A stretch of DNA of 64,000 bases from Streptococcus mitis. Lineage in GTDB: Bacteria; Bacillota; Bacilli; Lactobacillales; Streptococcaceae. The DNA lies in the NCBI GenBank assembly GCA_001560895.1, contig CP014326.1:1252001-1316000 (forward strand). Reading direction: 5' to 3'. Below are positions 28,982 through 42,319 of the stretch, piece after piece; the first letter of the stretch is position 1, and every line of letters starts with the position of its first letter. A program made the translations under genes and the position numbers. Under the pieces are notes generated by a model that worked only from the letters and a program-made list of their open reading frames with translations, ran no database searches and was not told the DNA's origin.

Positions 28982-31449
28982 TATGCTTCACCTTCTGTTT
29001 CGTTTTCTGTCCCAACTTCTTCTTTTTCTGCCGCTGCAACCGTTGTAAAGGTTACAATTTTGGCATCTTGATCCAGGCGCATCACTTTAACTCCCATAGT
29101 TGAGCGACCTGTTTGTGAAATATTGGCAACATTGGTTCGAATCATGACACCTGTATCAGTGATAATCATCAAATCTTCATCACCTTTAACTGTCAATAGA
29201 CCTGATAGAGGACCATTTTTCTCAGCAACATTGGCCGTCTTCATTCCTTTACCACCACGACCTTTTGTTGGGTATTCAGTAGCGACGGTACGCTTACCAA
29301 ATCCTTTTTCTGTGATGATAAGAACCTCATCTTGATCAGTAATTACGCTAGCACCAACTACTGTGTCTTCCTCACGGAGATTAACACCTTTCACACCAGT
29401 GGCGATACGACTCATGCCGCGAACGGCTGATTGATTAAAGCGAACTGCATAACCAAACTTGGTTCCAATGATAATATCCGTATCTTCTTCCGTCAACAAA
29501 ACATTAATCAACTCATCTTCATCCTTGAGGTTCAGTGCTTTAAGTCCATTTTGACGAATGTTAGCAAATTCCTTGACGCTGGTTCTCTTCACAATACCAT
29601 GACGGGTTGTGAAGAAGAGATAAGCATCATCACTACGTTCAGATTCAACATTGATGATAGTCTGAATACTTTCGCCTTCATCCAATTTCAAAAGATTGAC
29701 AATCGGCAATCCCTTGGCAGTACGACCATATTCAGGAATTTCATATCCTTTCAGGCGATAGACACGGCCTTTATTTGTAAAGAAGAGTAGGTGATCATGG
29801 GTGCTAGTTGACACTAACTCTCGGACAAAATCATCATCCTTAACGCCAGTTCCTTGAACACCACGACCCCCGCGTTTTTGAGCGGTAAATTCAGCTTGGT
29901 CCAGACGTTTGATGTAGCCTTTGTTTGACAGTGTAATCAAGACATCCGATTCTTCAATCAAGTCCTCATCTTCAAGACTCAAGACTTCACCGACCATCAA
30001 TTCCGTACGACGTTGGTCGCCAAACTTACGCTTAACTTCGTCCAATTCATCCTTGATGATTTGAGAAACACGCTCTGGCTTAGCAAGAATATCCGCCAAA
30101 TCTGCAATCAAAGCCAAGAGATCATCATACTCAGACTGAATCTTATCGCGTTCCAAACCTGTCAAACGACGAAGACGCATGTCTAGGATAGCCTGACTTT
30201 GACGTTCAGAAAGCTTAAACTTACTCATCAACTCGGCTTGCGCTTCCGCATCAGTTTCACTAGCACGGATGATACGAATCACTTCGTCGATATGGTCGAG
30301 TGCGATTAAGAGACCTTCTAAGATATGCGCACGCGCTTCCGCTTTTTCCTTATCAAAACGTGTCCGACGAATAACCACTTCTTTTTGGTGTTCAATATAA
30401 GCATCCAAAATCTGACGAAGAGATAAAATCTTCGGAACCCCATTTTGAATCGCCAACATATTAAAACCAAAATTGGTTTGCATCTGGGTCATCTTGAAGA
30501 GGTTGTTAAGGATAACATTTGCTGAAGCATCTCGTTTAACTTCAATAACGAATCGAACACCTTCACGGTTGGACTCATCACGTACTGCTGTAATCCCCTC
30601 AATGCGTTTTTCCTGAACTAAGCGAACAATATGCTCATGCACCTTGGTTTTATTGACCATATAAGGAAATTCCGTTACAACAATGCGCTCACGTCCCGTC
30701 TTGGTCATTTCAATCTCTGTACGAGAACGGAGGACAATAGAACCTTTACCTGTTTCATAAGCCTTATGAATGCCTGATTTCCCCATGACAAGGGCACCTG
30801 TTGGAAAATCTGGACCAGGCAAGACTTCCATCAAGTCCTTGGTAGTCACTTCAGGATTGTCCATGACGAGCTTGACCGCATCAATGGTCTCACCTAGATT
30901 GTGAGGAGGAATGTTGGTAGCCATCCCAACGGCAATACCAGTTGCTCCATTGACCAAAAGATTTGGAAAACGTGCAGGCAAGACCAAGGGTTCACGTTCA
31001 TTGGCATCATAGTTATCAACGAAATCAACCGTATTCTTATTGATATCTCGAAGCATTTCCAGAGCAATCTTGCTCATGCGTGCCTCAGTATAACGCTGGG
31101 CAGCAGCACCATCACCATCCATAGAACCAAAGTTTCCATGCCCATCTACAAGCATGTAACGGTAGCTCCACCATTGAGCCATACGAACCATAGCTTCATA
31201 GATAGAGAAATCCCCGTGTGGGTGGTATTTACCCATGACATCCCCTGTAATACGAGCAGATTTTTTATGAGGTTTGTCTGGGGTAACACCTAATTCATTC
31301 ATTCCATAGAGAATCCGACGGTGAACAGGTTTCAAGCCATCTCGAACATCAGGAAGCGCCCGCGCCACGATAACACTCATGGCGTAATCGATAAAGCTCG
31401 TTTTCATCTCCTTTGTCAGATTGACATTCACTAAATTTTTATCCTGCAT
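28981..31449 (-). CDS. gyrA: DNA gyrase subunit A, with QRDR substitution Ser81Phe
   Basis: 822 residues. The active-site tyrosine is Tyr120 in Q-R-Y-T-E-A-R-M; the C-terminal half is the six-bladed beta-pinwheel for DNA wrapping (repeats such as K-G-Y-I-K-R-L and K-G-R-V-Y-R-L), with [10 protein letters not shown] as the GyrA box. The quinolone-resistance region reads [10 protein letters not shown]. Residue 81 is Phe (codon TTC, at 31207-31209), where sensitive streptococci have Ser; Glu85 is unchanged. This is a known fluoroquinolone-resistance substitution. The gene is divergent from ldh and translationally coupled to srtA. Confidence 0.97.
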   Translation of the reverse strand: MQDKNLVNVNLTKEMKTSFIDYAMSVIVARALPDVRDGLKPVHRRILYGMNELGVTPDKPHKKSARITGDVMGKYHPHGDFSIYEAMVRMAQWWSYRYMLVDGHGNFGSMDGDGAAAQRYTEARMSKIALEMLRDINKNTVDFVDNYDANEREPLVLPARFPNLLVNGATGIAVGMATNIPPHNLGETIDAVKLVMDNPEVTTKDLMEVLPGPDFPTGALVMGKSGIHKAYETGKGSIVLRSRTEIEMTKTGRERIVVTEFPYMVNKTKVHEHIVRLVQEKRIEGITAVRDESNREGVRFVIEVKRDASANVILNNLFKMTQMQTNFGFNMLAIQNGVPKILSLRQILDAYIEHQKEVVIRRTRFDKEKAEARAHILEGLLIALDHIDEVIRIIRASETDAEAQAELMSKFKLSERQSQAILDMRLRRLTGLERDKIQSEYDDLLALIADLADILAKPERVSQIIKDELDEVKRKFGDQRRTELMVGEVLSLEDEDLIEESDVLITLSNKGYIKRLDQAEFTAQKRGGRGVQGTGVKDDDFVRELVSTSTHDHLLFFTNKGRVYRLKGYEIPEYGRTAKGLPIVNLLKLDEGESIQTIINVESERSDDAYLFFTTRHGIVKRTSVKEFANIRQNGLKALNLKDEDELINVLLTEEDTDIIIGTKFGYAVRFNQSAVRGMSRIATGVKGVNLREEDTVVGASVITDQDEVLIITEKGFGKRTVATEYPTKGRGGKGMKTANVAEKNGPLSGLLTVKGDEDLMIITDTGVMIRTNVANISQTGRSTMGVKVMRLDQDAKIVTFTTVAAAEKEEVGTENETEGEA

Positions 31450-31527
31450 TAATAAATGCCTCGTTTCACAATTAGTAATCAGTTATATTATACCATATTG
31501 TATCCTATATTTCAGCCTTCTACCCCA

Positions 31528-31592
31528 CTAAAACGTTTACATCAAGATCTGCAAGGCATATTCGTGACAAAGCTTTTTAAAAGTGATAGAAT
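31528..31592 (+). promoter_or_regulatory. ldh promoter with partial cre-like site
   Basis: GTGACA (31564-31569), 17-bp spacer and TAGAAT (31587-31592) with TGA before it. About 25 bp upstream, CTAAAACGTTTACA (31528-31541) matches the cre consensus except for the outer two bases of one half, a location compatible with CcpA activation. Confidence 0.6.
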
Positions 31593-31594
31593 GA

Positions 31595-32629
<1,035 letters not shown>

Positions 32630-32640
32630 TCTAGCTATAG

Positions 32641-32674
32641 ACAACTCCTTGAATCATCAGGGGGTTGTTTTTTC
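32641..32674 (+). terminator. Intrinsic terminator of ldh
   Basis: ACAACTCC pairs with GGGGTTGT (one wobble or mismatch) around a short loop, followed by T6, twelve bases after the ldh stop. Confidence 0.85.
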
Positions 32675-32850
32675 TGTATTTAAACTTAATATCTGTTTTA
32701 CGTTCGCTTCTACAAGACAGCGTATCTTGTGTAAGCCATAAAAAACAACTGTAATCTATACTCACATTACAAATGTCATGAAACAAGCAGTTATTGATTC
32801 ACTTGATACTGTCTCATTAAATATCAAGTAAAAAGTTGTGCCCCATAGAC

Positions 32851-32895
32851 AAAAAATAGCCCATCATACAGGCTATAAGCTTGATATGATAGGCT
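32851..32895 (-). terminator. Intrinsic terminator of pyk
   Basis: Minus-strand AGCCTATCATA (32885-32895) pairs with TATGATGGGCT (32858-32868, one G-U), followed by a T-run at 32851-32856; 14 bases after the pyk stop. The 180 bases between it and the ldh terminator hold no recognisable gene. Confidence 0.87.
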
Positions 32896-32908
32896 TTTTC
32901 AATTTTGA

Positions 32909-34414
32909 TTAGCGGACTGTACGGATACGCATTGTATTTGTACGAACAGCTTCTCCTACTGGTACACCAGCAACGATAACGATATCATCACCTGATTCAA
33001 CAAGACCTGCTTCTACCGCTTTACGTTCAGCAATTTCGAACATATCGTCAGTTGATGATGGAGCATCTGTCAACATTGGGATAACACCCCAGTTCAACAT
33101 CAAGCCACGTTCTGTCAATTCGTCGAATGTCAATGCCAAGATATCAGCATTTGGACGGTATTTAGAAATCAAACGTGCAGTGTGTCCAGTCTTAGTAAGA
33201 GTTACAACCAATTTAATGTCCATTGAGTTAGTAGCATCTTTAACAGCTGAAGCCATTACTTCTGTCTTAGAGTTACGTTCGAATGAATCTGAGTTCAAAC
33301 GTCCGTATTCGTTAAGAAGAGTTTGAGCATTCTTGTCGATAGTAGCCATTGTAGTTACTGACTCAAGTGGGTATTTACCGTTTGCAGACTCACCTGAAAG
33401 CATTGTAGCGTCAGTTCCATCGATAACAGCGTTAAATACGTCTGATACTTCTGAACGAGTTGCACGTGGTTTTTCAGTCATTGTTTCAAGCATGTTTGTT
33501 GCAGTGATAACAACTTTACCTGCAGCATTGACTTTCTTGATGATCATTTTTTGGTAAACTGGAACCATTTCAAATGGTACTTCGATACCCATGTCACCAC
33601 GAGCGATCATGATACCATCAGCAGCTTCGATGATTTCATCCAAGTTGTCGATACCTTGTTGGTTTTCGATTTTAGCGAACAATTGAACGTGTCCGTTACC
33701 AGTTTCTTTACAGATTGCACGAACTTCGTTAACGTCTTTTGCAGTACGTACGAATGAAATCGCGATGAAGTTGATACCTTGTTCAAGACCAAAGCGGATG
33801 TCATCGTTATCACGTTCAGCAAGAGCTGGGAAAGGAATTTTAGTGTTAGGAATGTTAACACCTTTTTGTTTAGCAATTACGCCATCGTTTTCAACTTCAA
33901 CTTCAAATTCACGAGCCGCATCATCTTTAGCAACCACACGAAGACCAAGTTTACCATCGTCAACCAAAACTTGACGCCCAACTTCAACATCATCATAGAT
34001 ATCAAGAGCACCAGCAACGTTCAATGCAATCACATCACGAGTTGATTTGATTCCTTGCTTAGTAGCAACACGGATTTTTTCACCAGTTGTGTAAGAGTAC
34101 TCTTTTGCATCTCCTTCAAACAATTCAGTACGGATTTCTGGTCCTTTTGTATCAAGAAGGAAACCAACTTTTTTACCTGCAAGTTTTTCAGCAAGTTTAA
34201 CAGTTGCCATACGGTCACCTTGCTCTTGGTGGTCACCGTGTGAGAAGTTGAAACGGAATGTGTTAGCACCAGCTTCAATCAATTTAGCAATGTTTTTAGC
34301 TGAAGCTTCAACATCAAGTTTTTCACCCCAGTATCCGTCATCACCGAATTTTTTACCACCACGGATTTCTACCGCAGGTCCCAAAGTTGCAACGATTTTT
34401 ACACGTTTGTTCAT
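32909..34414 (-). CDS. pyk: Pyruvate kinase
   Basis: 501 residues, the usual streptococcal length. Hallmarks: N-terminal V-A-T-L-G-P, F-R-F-N-F-S-H-G, D-T-K-G-P-E-I-R-T, active-site M-I-A-R-G-D-M-G-I-E-V-P, and S-G-E-S-A-N-G-K-Y-P. It converts PEP and ADP to pyruvate and ATP. It lies 58 bases downstream of pfkA on the same strand, the conserved pfkA-pyk glycolytic pair, and ends with its own terminator. Confidence 0.97.
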   Translation of the reverse strand: MNKRVKIVATLGPAVEIRGGKKFGDDGYWGEKLDVEASAKNIAKLIEAGANTFRFNFSHGDHQEQGDRMATVKLAEKLAGKKVGFLLDTKGPEIRTELFEGDAKEYSYTTGEKIRVATKQGIKSTRDVIALNVAGALDIYDDVEVGRQVLVDDGKLGLRVVAKDDAAREFEVEVENDGVIAKQKGVNIPNTKIPFPALAERDNDDIRFGLEQGINFIAISFVRTAKDVNEVRAICKETGNGHVQLFAKIENQQGIDNLDEIIEAADGIMIARGDMGIEVPFEMVPVYQKMIIKKVNAAGKVVITATNMLETMTEKPRATRSEVSDVFNAVIDGTDATMLSGESANGKYPLESVTTMATIDKNAQTLLNEYGRLNSDSFERNSKTEVMASAVKDATNSMDIKLVVTLTKTGHTARLISKYRPNADILALTFDELTERGLMLNWGVIPMLTDAPSSTDDMFEIAERKAVEAGLVESGDDIVIVAGVPVGEAVRTNTMRIRTVR

Positions 34415-34472
34415 GATTTTTGTGACTCCTTTATATATATGACCTTTTTGGTCTTATTAACTAAATTATAAA

Positions 34473-35480
<1,008 letters not shown>

Positions 35481-35561
35481 TTAGTTTATGCTCCTTTTTC
35501 TTTTAACATTCCTACTGATTATATCACATTTAAATGGAAAATTCTTCTATTTTCCGTAATT

Positions 35562-38500
35562 TTAGTGATAAATCGTTTTCATAGCAATTTTATCCAATTT
35601 CGCTTCTAATTCATTGGATTTAGTCACAAAATATTGGGAAGAAACAATTGTTTTCTGTTCCTCTTCATACCTTATGATGACTGGGATTGGGCCTTTATAC
35701 TGGTCTAAGATGTTTGAAATTTCTTTATCATATTCATGATTTTTAACCTGAATCCAAAATCGTTCAGCCACTGCTTCTTTCAAATCTTGTGCAATCATTT
35801 GCAGACGGCCATCACGTGACTGGATTTTTCCTTTTATATAGTAGAAGGCTCCCTCTTTTATTTCCTGCCCCACCTGACGATATAAGTCTGAAAAGAGAGT
35901 GACATCCAATTTTTTCTTACTATCATCCACCTGTAAGAAAGCCATATTTTCACCCTTTTTGGTACGAATTACTTTTATCTTCTGAACTTCAACCAAAATA
36001 ATAGCGTAGCTATTTTCTGACAAATTTCCGATTGGGGTAATCGGGTAAATAGCTTTACTTGCAATAGTTTGTAGGGGATGTTTGCTGACACCTATCCCTA
36101 AAAGCTCTTGTTCCATATAGAATTTTTCTTGTTCAGTCCAATCTTCCGATTCCTGCCAGCTATAAATTGTATCACCAAACAAGCTTCCCAACTCTTTCAC
36201 AAATTCAAATAGATTATCTAAATTATTGAATACTTTTTGACGATTTTTTTCAAATGAATCGAAAAGACCAACTTTTACCAAAGGTTCCAGCAAAGGAAGT
36301 TTCAGATAATTATCAGGTAATTTAGCTACAAAATCTTCAATGTTCGAATAGGGTCTATTTTCAATTATCCAAAGCGCCAAATCTTTGCTGACTCCCTTAA
36401 TCGATTTCAGACCTAGATAAATGGACTTATTCGCAATTTTATCGTGATAGGGAATAGTGTTGATGGACAGAGGAGCTACTTCAAAACCTGCTTCTAATGC
36501 ATCTGTTAGGTAATCACTATTGGCAGAATTCAACATGATCTGATAAAAGATAGCTGGATAATGCGTTTTGAAATAGGCCAACTGGAAGGCCAAGGCTGAG
36601 TAAGCATAGGCGTGTGACCTGTTAAAACCATAACCAGCAAACTTCTCCATAACATCAAAGACCTGCTCTGCTTTTTCCACAGTATGACCAGCTTCTAATG
36701 CCCCTTGAATAAAGGATTCCCTCATCTCATGCATGGCAGAGGCATCCTTTTTCCCCATAGCACGACGCAAAATATCGGCTTTCCCAAGACTAAATCCAGC
36801 AAAACGCTGGGCAACCTGCATAACCTGCTCCTGATAGAGCATAATGCCGTAGGTTGGAGCCAAAATATCCTCCAGTACTTGATCCAGAACAGTCACTTCT
36901 TCCTGACCATGCTTTCTTGCCACAAAATTATTGATATAGTCACTTGCACCTGGTCGATTTAGGGAAGTAGTCGCTACGACATCTTCAAAACAGACTGGCT
37001 GCACACGCTTAAGCAGGCGAATAGCGCCAGGTTGTTCAAATTGAAAGATACCTTTTGTATTACCAGATGCAAATAAAGCCAGCGTTTCTTTGTCTTCCAA
37101 ATCGATTTCTTCTATTTTCAGATGAATCCCTTCTGTTTCAGCAAGTAACTCTTGCATTTTTTGGACAAAGGTCAAATTTCGTAGTCCCAGAAAGTCCATT
37201 TTCAAAAGTCCACTAGCTTCAACTCCATGGGCATCATACTGAGTCAGTGGAATTTCATCACCATGCTTTAGAGGAATGTAGTCGGTCAAATCTTGGTCAC
37301 TGATCACAACACCAGCCGCATGGACAGATGTTTGTCTTGGATATCCCTCTATCTTGCAAGCAATTTCAAAGGCTTTTTGGTATTCCAACTTACTATTGAT
37401 TTGCTGACGAAACTGGAGGTTACCCTCATAGGCTGACTTGAGATTGTCCCGAAAACTGATTTTCTTAGTAATTGCGGATAATTCATACTCGGGCACACCA
37501 AAGCGTTTCAAAACATCACGCAGAGCCTGCTTGGCTCCAAAGGTTGAAAAAGTAACGATTTGAGCCGCATGTTTACTACCATATTTATTGCCAACATACC
37601 TGATAAAATCTGGACGATAAATATCAGGAATATCGATATCAATATCAGGCATGGTATAGCGTTCACGATTGAGGAAGCGTTCAAAAATCAGATTTTTCTC
37701 TACCGGGTCAATCCCTGTAATGTCTAAAGCATAGGAAACCAAGCTACCAACCGCGGAACCCCGTCCCATTCCCATATAGTAGCCATTCGAACGTCCGAAA
37801 CGCAGCAAATCCCAGACAACCAAGAAATAATCATCAAAGCCCATATCATGAATAACAGCCAATTCTTGGTCTAGACGATCTTGATATTCTTTACTAGTCA
37901 ACCCCTTCTGAGCAAGTCCCAGCTCAGCACGTTCTCTCAACTCTTCTACTGCTGGTCTCGCTGGATTAAAGCGAGGCAGTTTCAAACTAGTATCCAAATC
38001 ATAATAAATACCTGAAATAAGTTTTTCTAAATTGTCCAAGGCTTGCGGAAAACGTTCTTGGAATAGTTTCTCTAAAGAACTTGCTGATATAAGGACATCT
38101 TGTCGTGAGCGTAAGGGAACTTCTCTGAGTGGTAGATTTTCTTTAATCGCTGTTAACACTTGTAGAACTTCTCTATCCCTGCTTTCAAAAGCATTGACCC
38201 GATAAAGGGGCAAGATTGGATGATGAAATTCACTTGCTACTGTTTCTGGATAAACCCCAATATAGTAATCACAGCCTAGTTCCAACGACTCAAATCCATC
38301 GAAATAAGGTACAATAACCGCGATATCCTCTAGGTATTGGGACAGGACAGACCAAGTTTTCTCACCCTGCATCTTGGCTGTTGAAAGTTTCATCAACTGC
38401 TGATAGCCCACACTAGATAGAGCTAAAAAGCGCAAATTCACTTCCTGCTCATCCACTAAAAGAGTCATTTCAAGCCCTAATAAAGGATGAATGCCGTATT

Positions 38501-38663
38501 TTTTTGTAACCTCTAGAAAGTCGAAAGCCCCATAAAGATTGTCAATATCCATCATAGCCAAATGAGTGTAGCCATATTCTTTAGCTGCTCTCACATACTT
38601 GTCTATTGAAATAACACTCTCCATAAAACTATAGACTGTTTTTGTATCTAGTTGTGCGATCAA
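35562..38663 (-). CDS. dnaE: DNA polymerase III subunit alpha (DnaE type)
   Basis: 1033 residues when started at the TTG at 38663, which has AGGAG nine bases upstream; an upstream GTG overlaps that RBS. The PHP domain is N-terminal (about 1-200, H-L-A-M-M-D-I-D-N-L-Y-G-A-F). The polymerase core has G-M-G-R-G-S-A-V-G-S and the catalytic aspartates in P-D-I-D-I-D-I-P-D. G-F-N-R-S-H-A-Y-A-Y-S precedes a helix-hairpin-helix, and an OB fold follows near 900. DnaE works beside PolC in low-GC Firmicutes, extending primers on the lagging strand. Upstream of pfkA on the same strand. Confidence 0.96.
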   Translation of the reverse strand: MIAQLDTKTVYSFMESVISIDKYVRAAKEYGYTHLAMMDIDNLYGAFDFLEVTKKYGIHPLLGLEMTLLVDEQEVNLRFLALSSVGYQQLMKLSTAKMQGEKTWSVLSQYLEDIAVIVPYFDGFESLELGCDYYIGVYPETVASEFHHPILPLYRVNAFESRDREVLQVLTAIKENLPLREVPLRSRQDVLISASSLEKLFQERFPQALDNLEKLISGIYYDLDTSLKLPRFNPARPAVEELRERAELGLAQKGLTSKEYQDRLDQELAVIHDMGFDDYFLVVWDLLRFGRSNGYYMGMGRGSAVGSLVSYALDITGIDPVEKNLIFERFLNRERYTMPDIDIDIPDIYRPDFIRYVGNKYGSKHAAQIVTFSTFGAKQALRDVLKRFGVPEYELSAITKKISFRDNLKSAYEGNLQFRQQINSKLEYQKAFEIACKIEGYPRQTSVHAAGVVISDQDLTDYIPLKHGDEIPLTQYDAHGVEASGLLKMDFLGLRNLTFVQKMQELLAETEGIHLKIEEIDLEDKETLALFASGNTKGIFQFEQPGAIRLLKRVQPVCFEDVVATTSLNRPGASDYINNFVARKHGQEEVTVLDQVLEDILAPTYGIMLYQEQVMQVAQRFAGFSLGKADILRRAMGKKDASAMHEMRESFIQGALEAGHTVEKAEQVFDVMEKFAGYGFNRSHAYAYSALAFQLAYFKTHYPAIFYQIMLNSANSDYLTDALEAGFEVAPLSINTIPYHDKIANKSIYLGLKSIKGVSKDLALWIIENRPYSNIEDFVAKLPDNYLKLPLLEPLVKVGLFDSFEKNRQKVFNNLDNLFEFVKELGSLFGDTIYSWQESEDWTEQEKFYMEQELLGIGVSKHPLQTIASKAIYPITPIGNLSENSYAIILVEVQKIKVIRTKKGENMAFLQVDDSKKKLDVTLFSDLYRQVGQEIKEGAFYYIKGKIQSRDGRLQMIAQDLKEAVAERFWIQVKNHEYDKEISNILDQYKGPIPVIIRYEEEQKTIVSSQYFVTKSNELEAKLDKIAMKTIYH

Positions 38664-39043
38664 TTTACACTTCTCCTCTATCCTTCTCACTATATTATAC
38701 CATTTTTCAAAAAGAGAAAGACAAAAGCATTGAATCCTGTCTATATTTTATCCTTAAAGTAAAATTTTTTGAACGAAAAAAGTAAAAATACATTTAAAGA
38801 ATCAAATGCTCCGGTAATTTTTTTACTTTTTTATCCCAAGAAATGAATATATCTTTTAAAATAGAAATACATATCCAGTTAATCTATTCATTATGATAAC
38901 TTGTTTTAGGCTATAGAGTTGTACCTATTTTTCATATAAATCATATTCATTATTATTGAATTAATTTCTTTCTCATTTAACGATTCCCTTTATCCTATTT
39001 TTTTGATATAATAACCTTAATTATTGTTTTATAAGGAGGTTAT
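38664..39043. other. AT-rich divergent intergenic region between dnaE and pepX
   Basis: About 380 bases without a gene. It contains an extended -10 for dnaE on the minus strand (TGGTATAAT, core 38692-38697) and one for pepX on the plus strand (TGATATAAT, core 39007-39012). No convincing -35 boxes, hairpins or repeats were seen in the rest. Confidence 0.6.
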
Positions 39044-41326
39044 ATGCGCTTTAATCAATTCAGCTATTTAGCACTTCCAAGAAATACTATTTTATATGAA
39101 TTAAAAAAGTATGGATTTGATTTTCCATCTGATATGGCAGATAAAAAGATGTTAGAGGCTTTTTTAAGTCGTTTCTTTTTTACTTATAAAGATAGTACCT
39201 ATCCTCTATCCAGTTTGGCAGTTGATAAAAAAAATGACTTGCTAACATTTTTTCAATCAGAAGATGAACTGACAGCAGATATTTTTTATACTGTTGCTTT
39301 TCAACTTTTAGGCTTTTCTTATTTGGTTGATTTCGAAGATAGTGACGTTTTCCGTAAAGAAACTGGATTTCCCATTATATATGGTGACTTGATTGAAAAT
39401 CTCTATCAGTTACTCAATACTCGCACCAAAAAGGGAAATACTCTTATCGACCAACTAGTCAGTGACGGTCTTATTCCTGAGGATAATGACTATCACTACT
39501 TTAACGGCAAGAGTTTGGCTACTTTTTCTAGCCACGATGTCATTCGAGAAGTGGTCTACGTCGAGTCTCGTGTGGATACTGATCAAAAAGGGCTACCAGA
39601 CCTAGTCAAGGTCAACATTATTCGTCCTCGTTATAACGGACAAATCCCCGCTGTCATGACAGCCAGTCCCTATCATCAGGGAACCAATGACAGGGCTAGT
39701 GACAAGGCTCTCTACAAGATGGAGGGCAAACTTGAAATTAAACCTGCTCATAAGATTGATCTAGAAGAACCTCAACTCAATCTAGTCCAGCCTCAAGGTC
39801 AAGCTGAGCTTGTATCAGAAGCGGAGGAAAAGCTAACTCACATCAACGCTAGCTATAGTCTCAACGACTACTTCCTTCCACGAGGTTTTGCTAATCTCTA
39901 TGTTTCAGGTGTTGGTACCAAAAACTCTACTGGTTTCATGACTAATGGCGACTACCAACAAATTGAGGCTTATAAAAATGTCATCGATTGGCTTAATGGC
40001 CGTTGCCGTGCCTTTACCGACCATACGCGCCAGCGTCAAGTCAAGGCTGACTGGTCAAATGGAAAAGTAGCCACAACTGGACTTTCCTATCTAGGAACCA
40101 TGTCAAATGGTCTTGCTACTACAGGTGTCGATGGCTTAGAGGTTATCATCGCCGAAGCTGGTATCTCCTCATGGTACAACTACTATCGTGAAAACGGTCT
40201 GGTGACCAGTCCAGGTGGCTATCCAGGTGAGGACTTTGACTCCCTTGCTGAACTAACCTACTCACGAAATCTCTTGGCTGGCGACTATATCCGAGGTAAT
40301 GAAGCTCACCAAGCTGACTTAGAAAAAGTAAAGGAACAACTGGATCGCAAGACCGGCGACTATAACCAGTTTTGGCATGACCGCAACTATCTGCTCAATG
40401 CCCATAAAGTAAAGGCAGAGGTTGTCTTTACCCACGGTTCTCAGGATTGGAATGTCAAACCACTTCATGTTTACCAGATGTTCCATGCTCTTCCTACTCA
40501 TATCAACAAGCACCTCTTTTTCCATAATGGTGCCCATGTTTATATGAACAACTGGCAGTCCATTGACTTCCGTGAGTCCATGAATGCCTTATTGACTAAG
40601 AAATTACTGGGACAGGAAACAGATTTCCAACTTCCTACTGTCATTTGGCAGGACAATACAACCCCTCAGACTTGGTTATCACTTGATAACTTAGGTGGGC
40701 AAGAAAACTTTGAAACCTTCTCACTTGGTCAAGAAGAGCAAGTGATTCAAAACCAGTACTCAGATAAGGATTTTGAGCGTTATGGCAAGACCTACCAGAC
40801 CTTCAATACGGAACTTTATCAAGGAAAAGCCAATCAAATTACTATTGACCTTCCTGTGACCAAAGATCTCCACCTGAACGGTCGCGCTCTGCTCAATCTT
40901 CGTATCAAATCCAGTACAAACAAGGGGCTCTTATCTGCCCAACTGCTAGAATTTGGGCAAAAGAAATACCTACAACCTTATCCAGCTGTTTTAAGTGCTA
41001 GAACCATTGACAACGGTCGCTACCACATGTTGGAAAATCTCTGTGAACTGCCATTTAGACCAGATTCACAACGAGTCGTAACCAAGGGCTACCTCAATTT
41101 GCAAAATCGAAATAATTTGCTAATAGTTGAGAATATTAATGCAGATGAATGGATGGATATCCAGTTTGAACTGCAACCGACTATTTACAAGTTAAAAGAA
41201 GGAGATACTCTCCGTCTAGTCCTCTATACCACTGACTTTGAAATCACCATTCGTGACAATACCGCTTACCACCTGACTGTCGATCTTGAACAGTCTACAC
41301 TTATCCTACCTTGCCAAAAGGTATAG
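39044..41326 (+). CDS. pepX: Xaa-Pro dipeptidyl-peptidase
   Basis: 760-residue cytoplasmic serine peptidase (family S15) that releases X-Pro dipeptides from peptide N-termini. The catalytic serine is Ser348 in T-T-G-L-S-Y-L-G, the same position as in the lactococcal enzyme; the Asp ([10 protein letters not shown]) and His (F-H-N-G-A-H-V) follow. The N-terminal helical and C-terminal jelly-roll domains are complete. It starts after TAAGGAGG. The gene is intact, but a decayed extra copy of its last 500 or so bases follows, before argR. Confidence 0.96.
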   Translation: MRFNQFSYLALPRNTILYELKKYGFDFPSDMADKKMLEAFLSRFFFTYKDSTYPLSSLAVDKKNDLLTFFQSEDELTADIFYTVAFQLLGFSYLVDFEDSDVFRKETGFPIIYGDLIENLYQLLNTRTKKGNTLIDQLVSDGLIPEDNDYHYFNGKSLATFSSHDVIREVVYVESRVDTDQKGLPDLVKVNIIRPRYNGQIPAVMTASPYHQGTNDRASDKALYKMEGKLEIKPAHKIDLEEPQLNLVQPQGQAELVSEAEEKLTHINASYSLNDYFLPRGFANLYVSGVGTKNSTGFMTNGDYQQIEAYKNVIDWLNGRCRAFTDHTRQRQVKADWSNGKVATTGLSYLGTMSNGLATTGVDGLEVIIAEAGISSWYNYYRENGLVTSPGGYPGEDFDSLAELTYSRNLLAGDYIRGNEAHQADLEKVKEQLDRKTGDYNQFWHDRNYLLNAHKVKAEVVFTHGSQDWNVKPLHVYQMFHALPTHINKHLFFHNGAHVYMNNWQSIDFRESMNALLTKKLLGQETDFQLPTVIWQDNTTPQTWLSLDNLGGQENFETFSLGQEEQVIQNQYSDKDFERYGKTYQTFNTELYQGKANQITIDLPVTKDLHLNGRALLNLRIKSSTNKGLLSAQLLEFGQKKYLQPYPAVLSARTIDNGRYHMLENLCELPFRPDSQRVVTKGYLNLQNRNNLLIVENINADEWMDIQFELQPTIYKLKEGDTLRLVLYTTDFEITIRDNTAYHLTVDLEQSTLILPCQKV

Positions 41327-41344
41327 GCTATCAGACTTTCAATA

Positions 41345-41835
41345 TTGAAATTTTCCAAGGAAGGCTTAATTACGTGACCATTTGCCTTCCTATAATCAAT
41401 CCCCTCACTTGAATAGACTAACGAAACATAAACTTGGTATCAAATCCTGTCCAAAGAACAGATTATTCTACCCCCGCTGCTGAACCTTGGACAAATGATA
41501 CTAACACCCCTAACCAACATGTGTGACCCTCTATTATACACGCTACCACACCACATGTTGGACAATTTCTGTGAATTGCCGTTTAGCGTACATTCACAAG
41601 AAGCCGTGACAAAATGCTACCATAATTAAATGATTCACTGTCAGTAAAGAACAGTGATGCAGATGAACGGATAGATATCCAAGTCATCTGAACCCAACTA
41701 GTGACAAGTTAAAAGAGGGAGACGCTCTCCATCTAGTTCTTTATACTACTGACTTTGAAATCATCATACGTGACAATACCGCTTACCGCCCGACTGACGA
41801 TTTCGATCAGTCCACGCTTTCTGTACTTTGTACAA
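41345..41835 (+). pseudogene. Decayed duplicate of the pepX 3' end
   Basis: Noncoding stretch clearly alignable with the last 500 or so bases of pepX. For example CACCACATGTTGGACAATTT (from 41550) mirrors CTACCACATGTTGGAAAATC. The interval from about 41709 (TTAAAAGAGGGAGACGCTCT) to 41825 mirrors pepX 41192-41312, including GTGACAATACCGCTTACC. Earlier blocks align more loosely (TATCAAATCC; GGACAAAT versus GGGCAAAAG). It has several stops and indels and no start, so it is not expressed as protein. Confidence 0.88.
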
Positions 41836-41848
41836 GGAGTAACATTTT

Positions 41849-42319
41849 ATGAATAAATCTGAACACCGACACCAACTCATACGAGCTCTTGTAACGAAAA
41901 ATAAGATTCACACACAAGCTGAATTACAAGCTCTTCTTGCTGACAATGACATTCAAGTTACACAAGCTACACTTTCGAGAGATATTAAAAGCATGAACCT
42001 TTCAAAAGTACGTGAAGAAGATAACTCTTACTACGTGCTCAATACAGGTTCTATCTCAAAATGGGAGAAACGTCTCGAAATCTACATGGAAGATGCTCTC
42101 GTCTTGATGCGTCCAGTTCAGAACCAAGTTCTACTAAAAACCCTTCCTGGACTGGCTCAATCATTTGGTTCTATCATCGATGCTTTGAGTTTCCCTGACG
42201 CTATTGCTACCCTATGTGGTGATGATGTCTGCCTTGTCATCTGTGAAGATGCAGAGGCTGCCCAACATTGCTTTGAAGAATTGAAAAAATTCGCCCCACC
42301 ATTTTTCTTTGGTGAGTAA
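41849..42319 (+). CDS. ArgR-family transcriptional regulator (second paralog)
   Basis: 156 residues: an N-terminal winged helix ([22 protein letters not shown]) and a C-terminal oligomerisation/ligand domain with [16 protein letters not shown] in place of the usual G-T-I-A-G-D-D. Such streptococcal paralogs act together with ArgR/AhrC on arginine genes, sometimes as heteromers. It is preceded by CAAGGAG and located just behind the pepX remnant. No arginine genes are nearby, so it acts in trans. Confidence 0.9.
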   Translation: MNKSEHRHQLIRALVTKNKIHTQAELQALLADNDIQVTQATLSRDIKSMNLSKVREEDNSYYVLNTGSISKWEKRLEIYMEDALVLMRPVQNQVLLKTLPGLAQSFGSIIDALSFPDAIATLCGDDVCLVICEDAEAAQHCFEELKKFAPPFFFGE

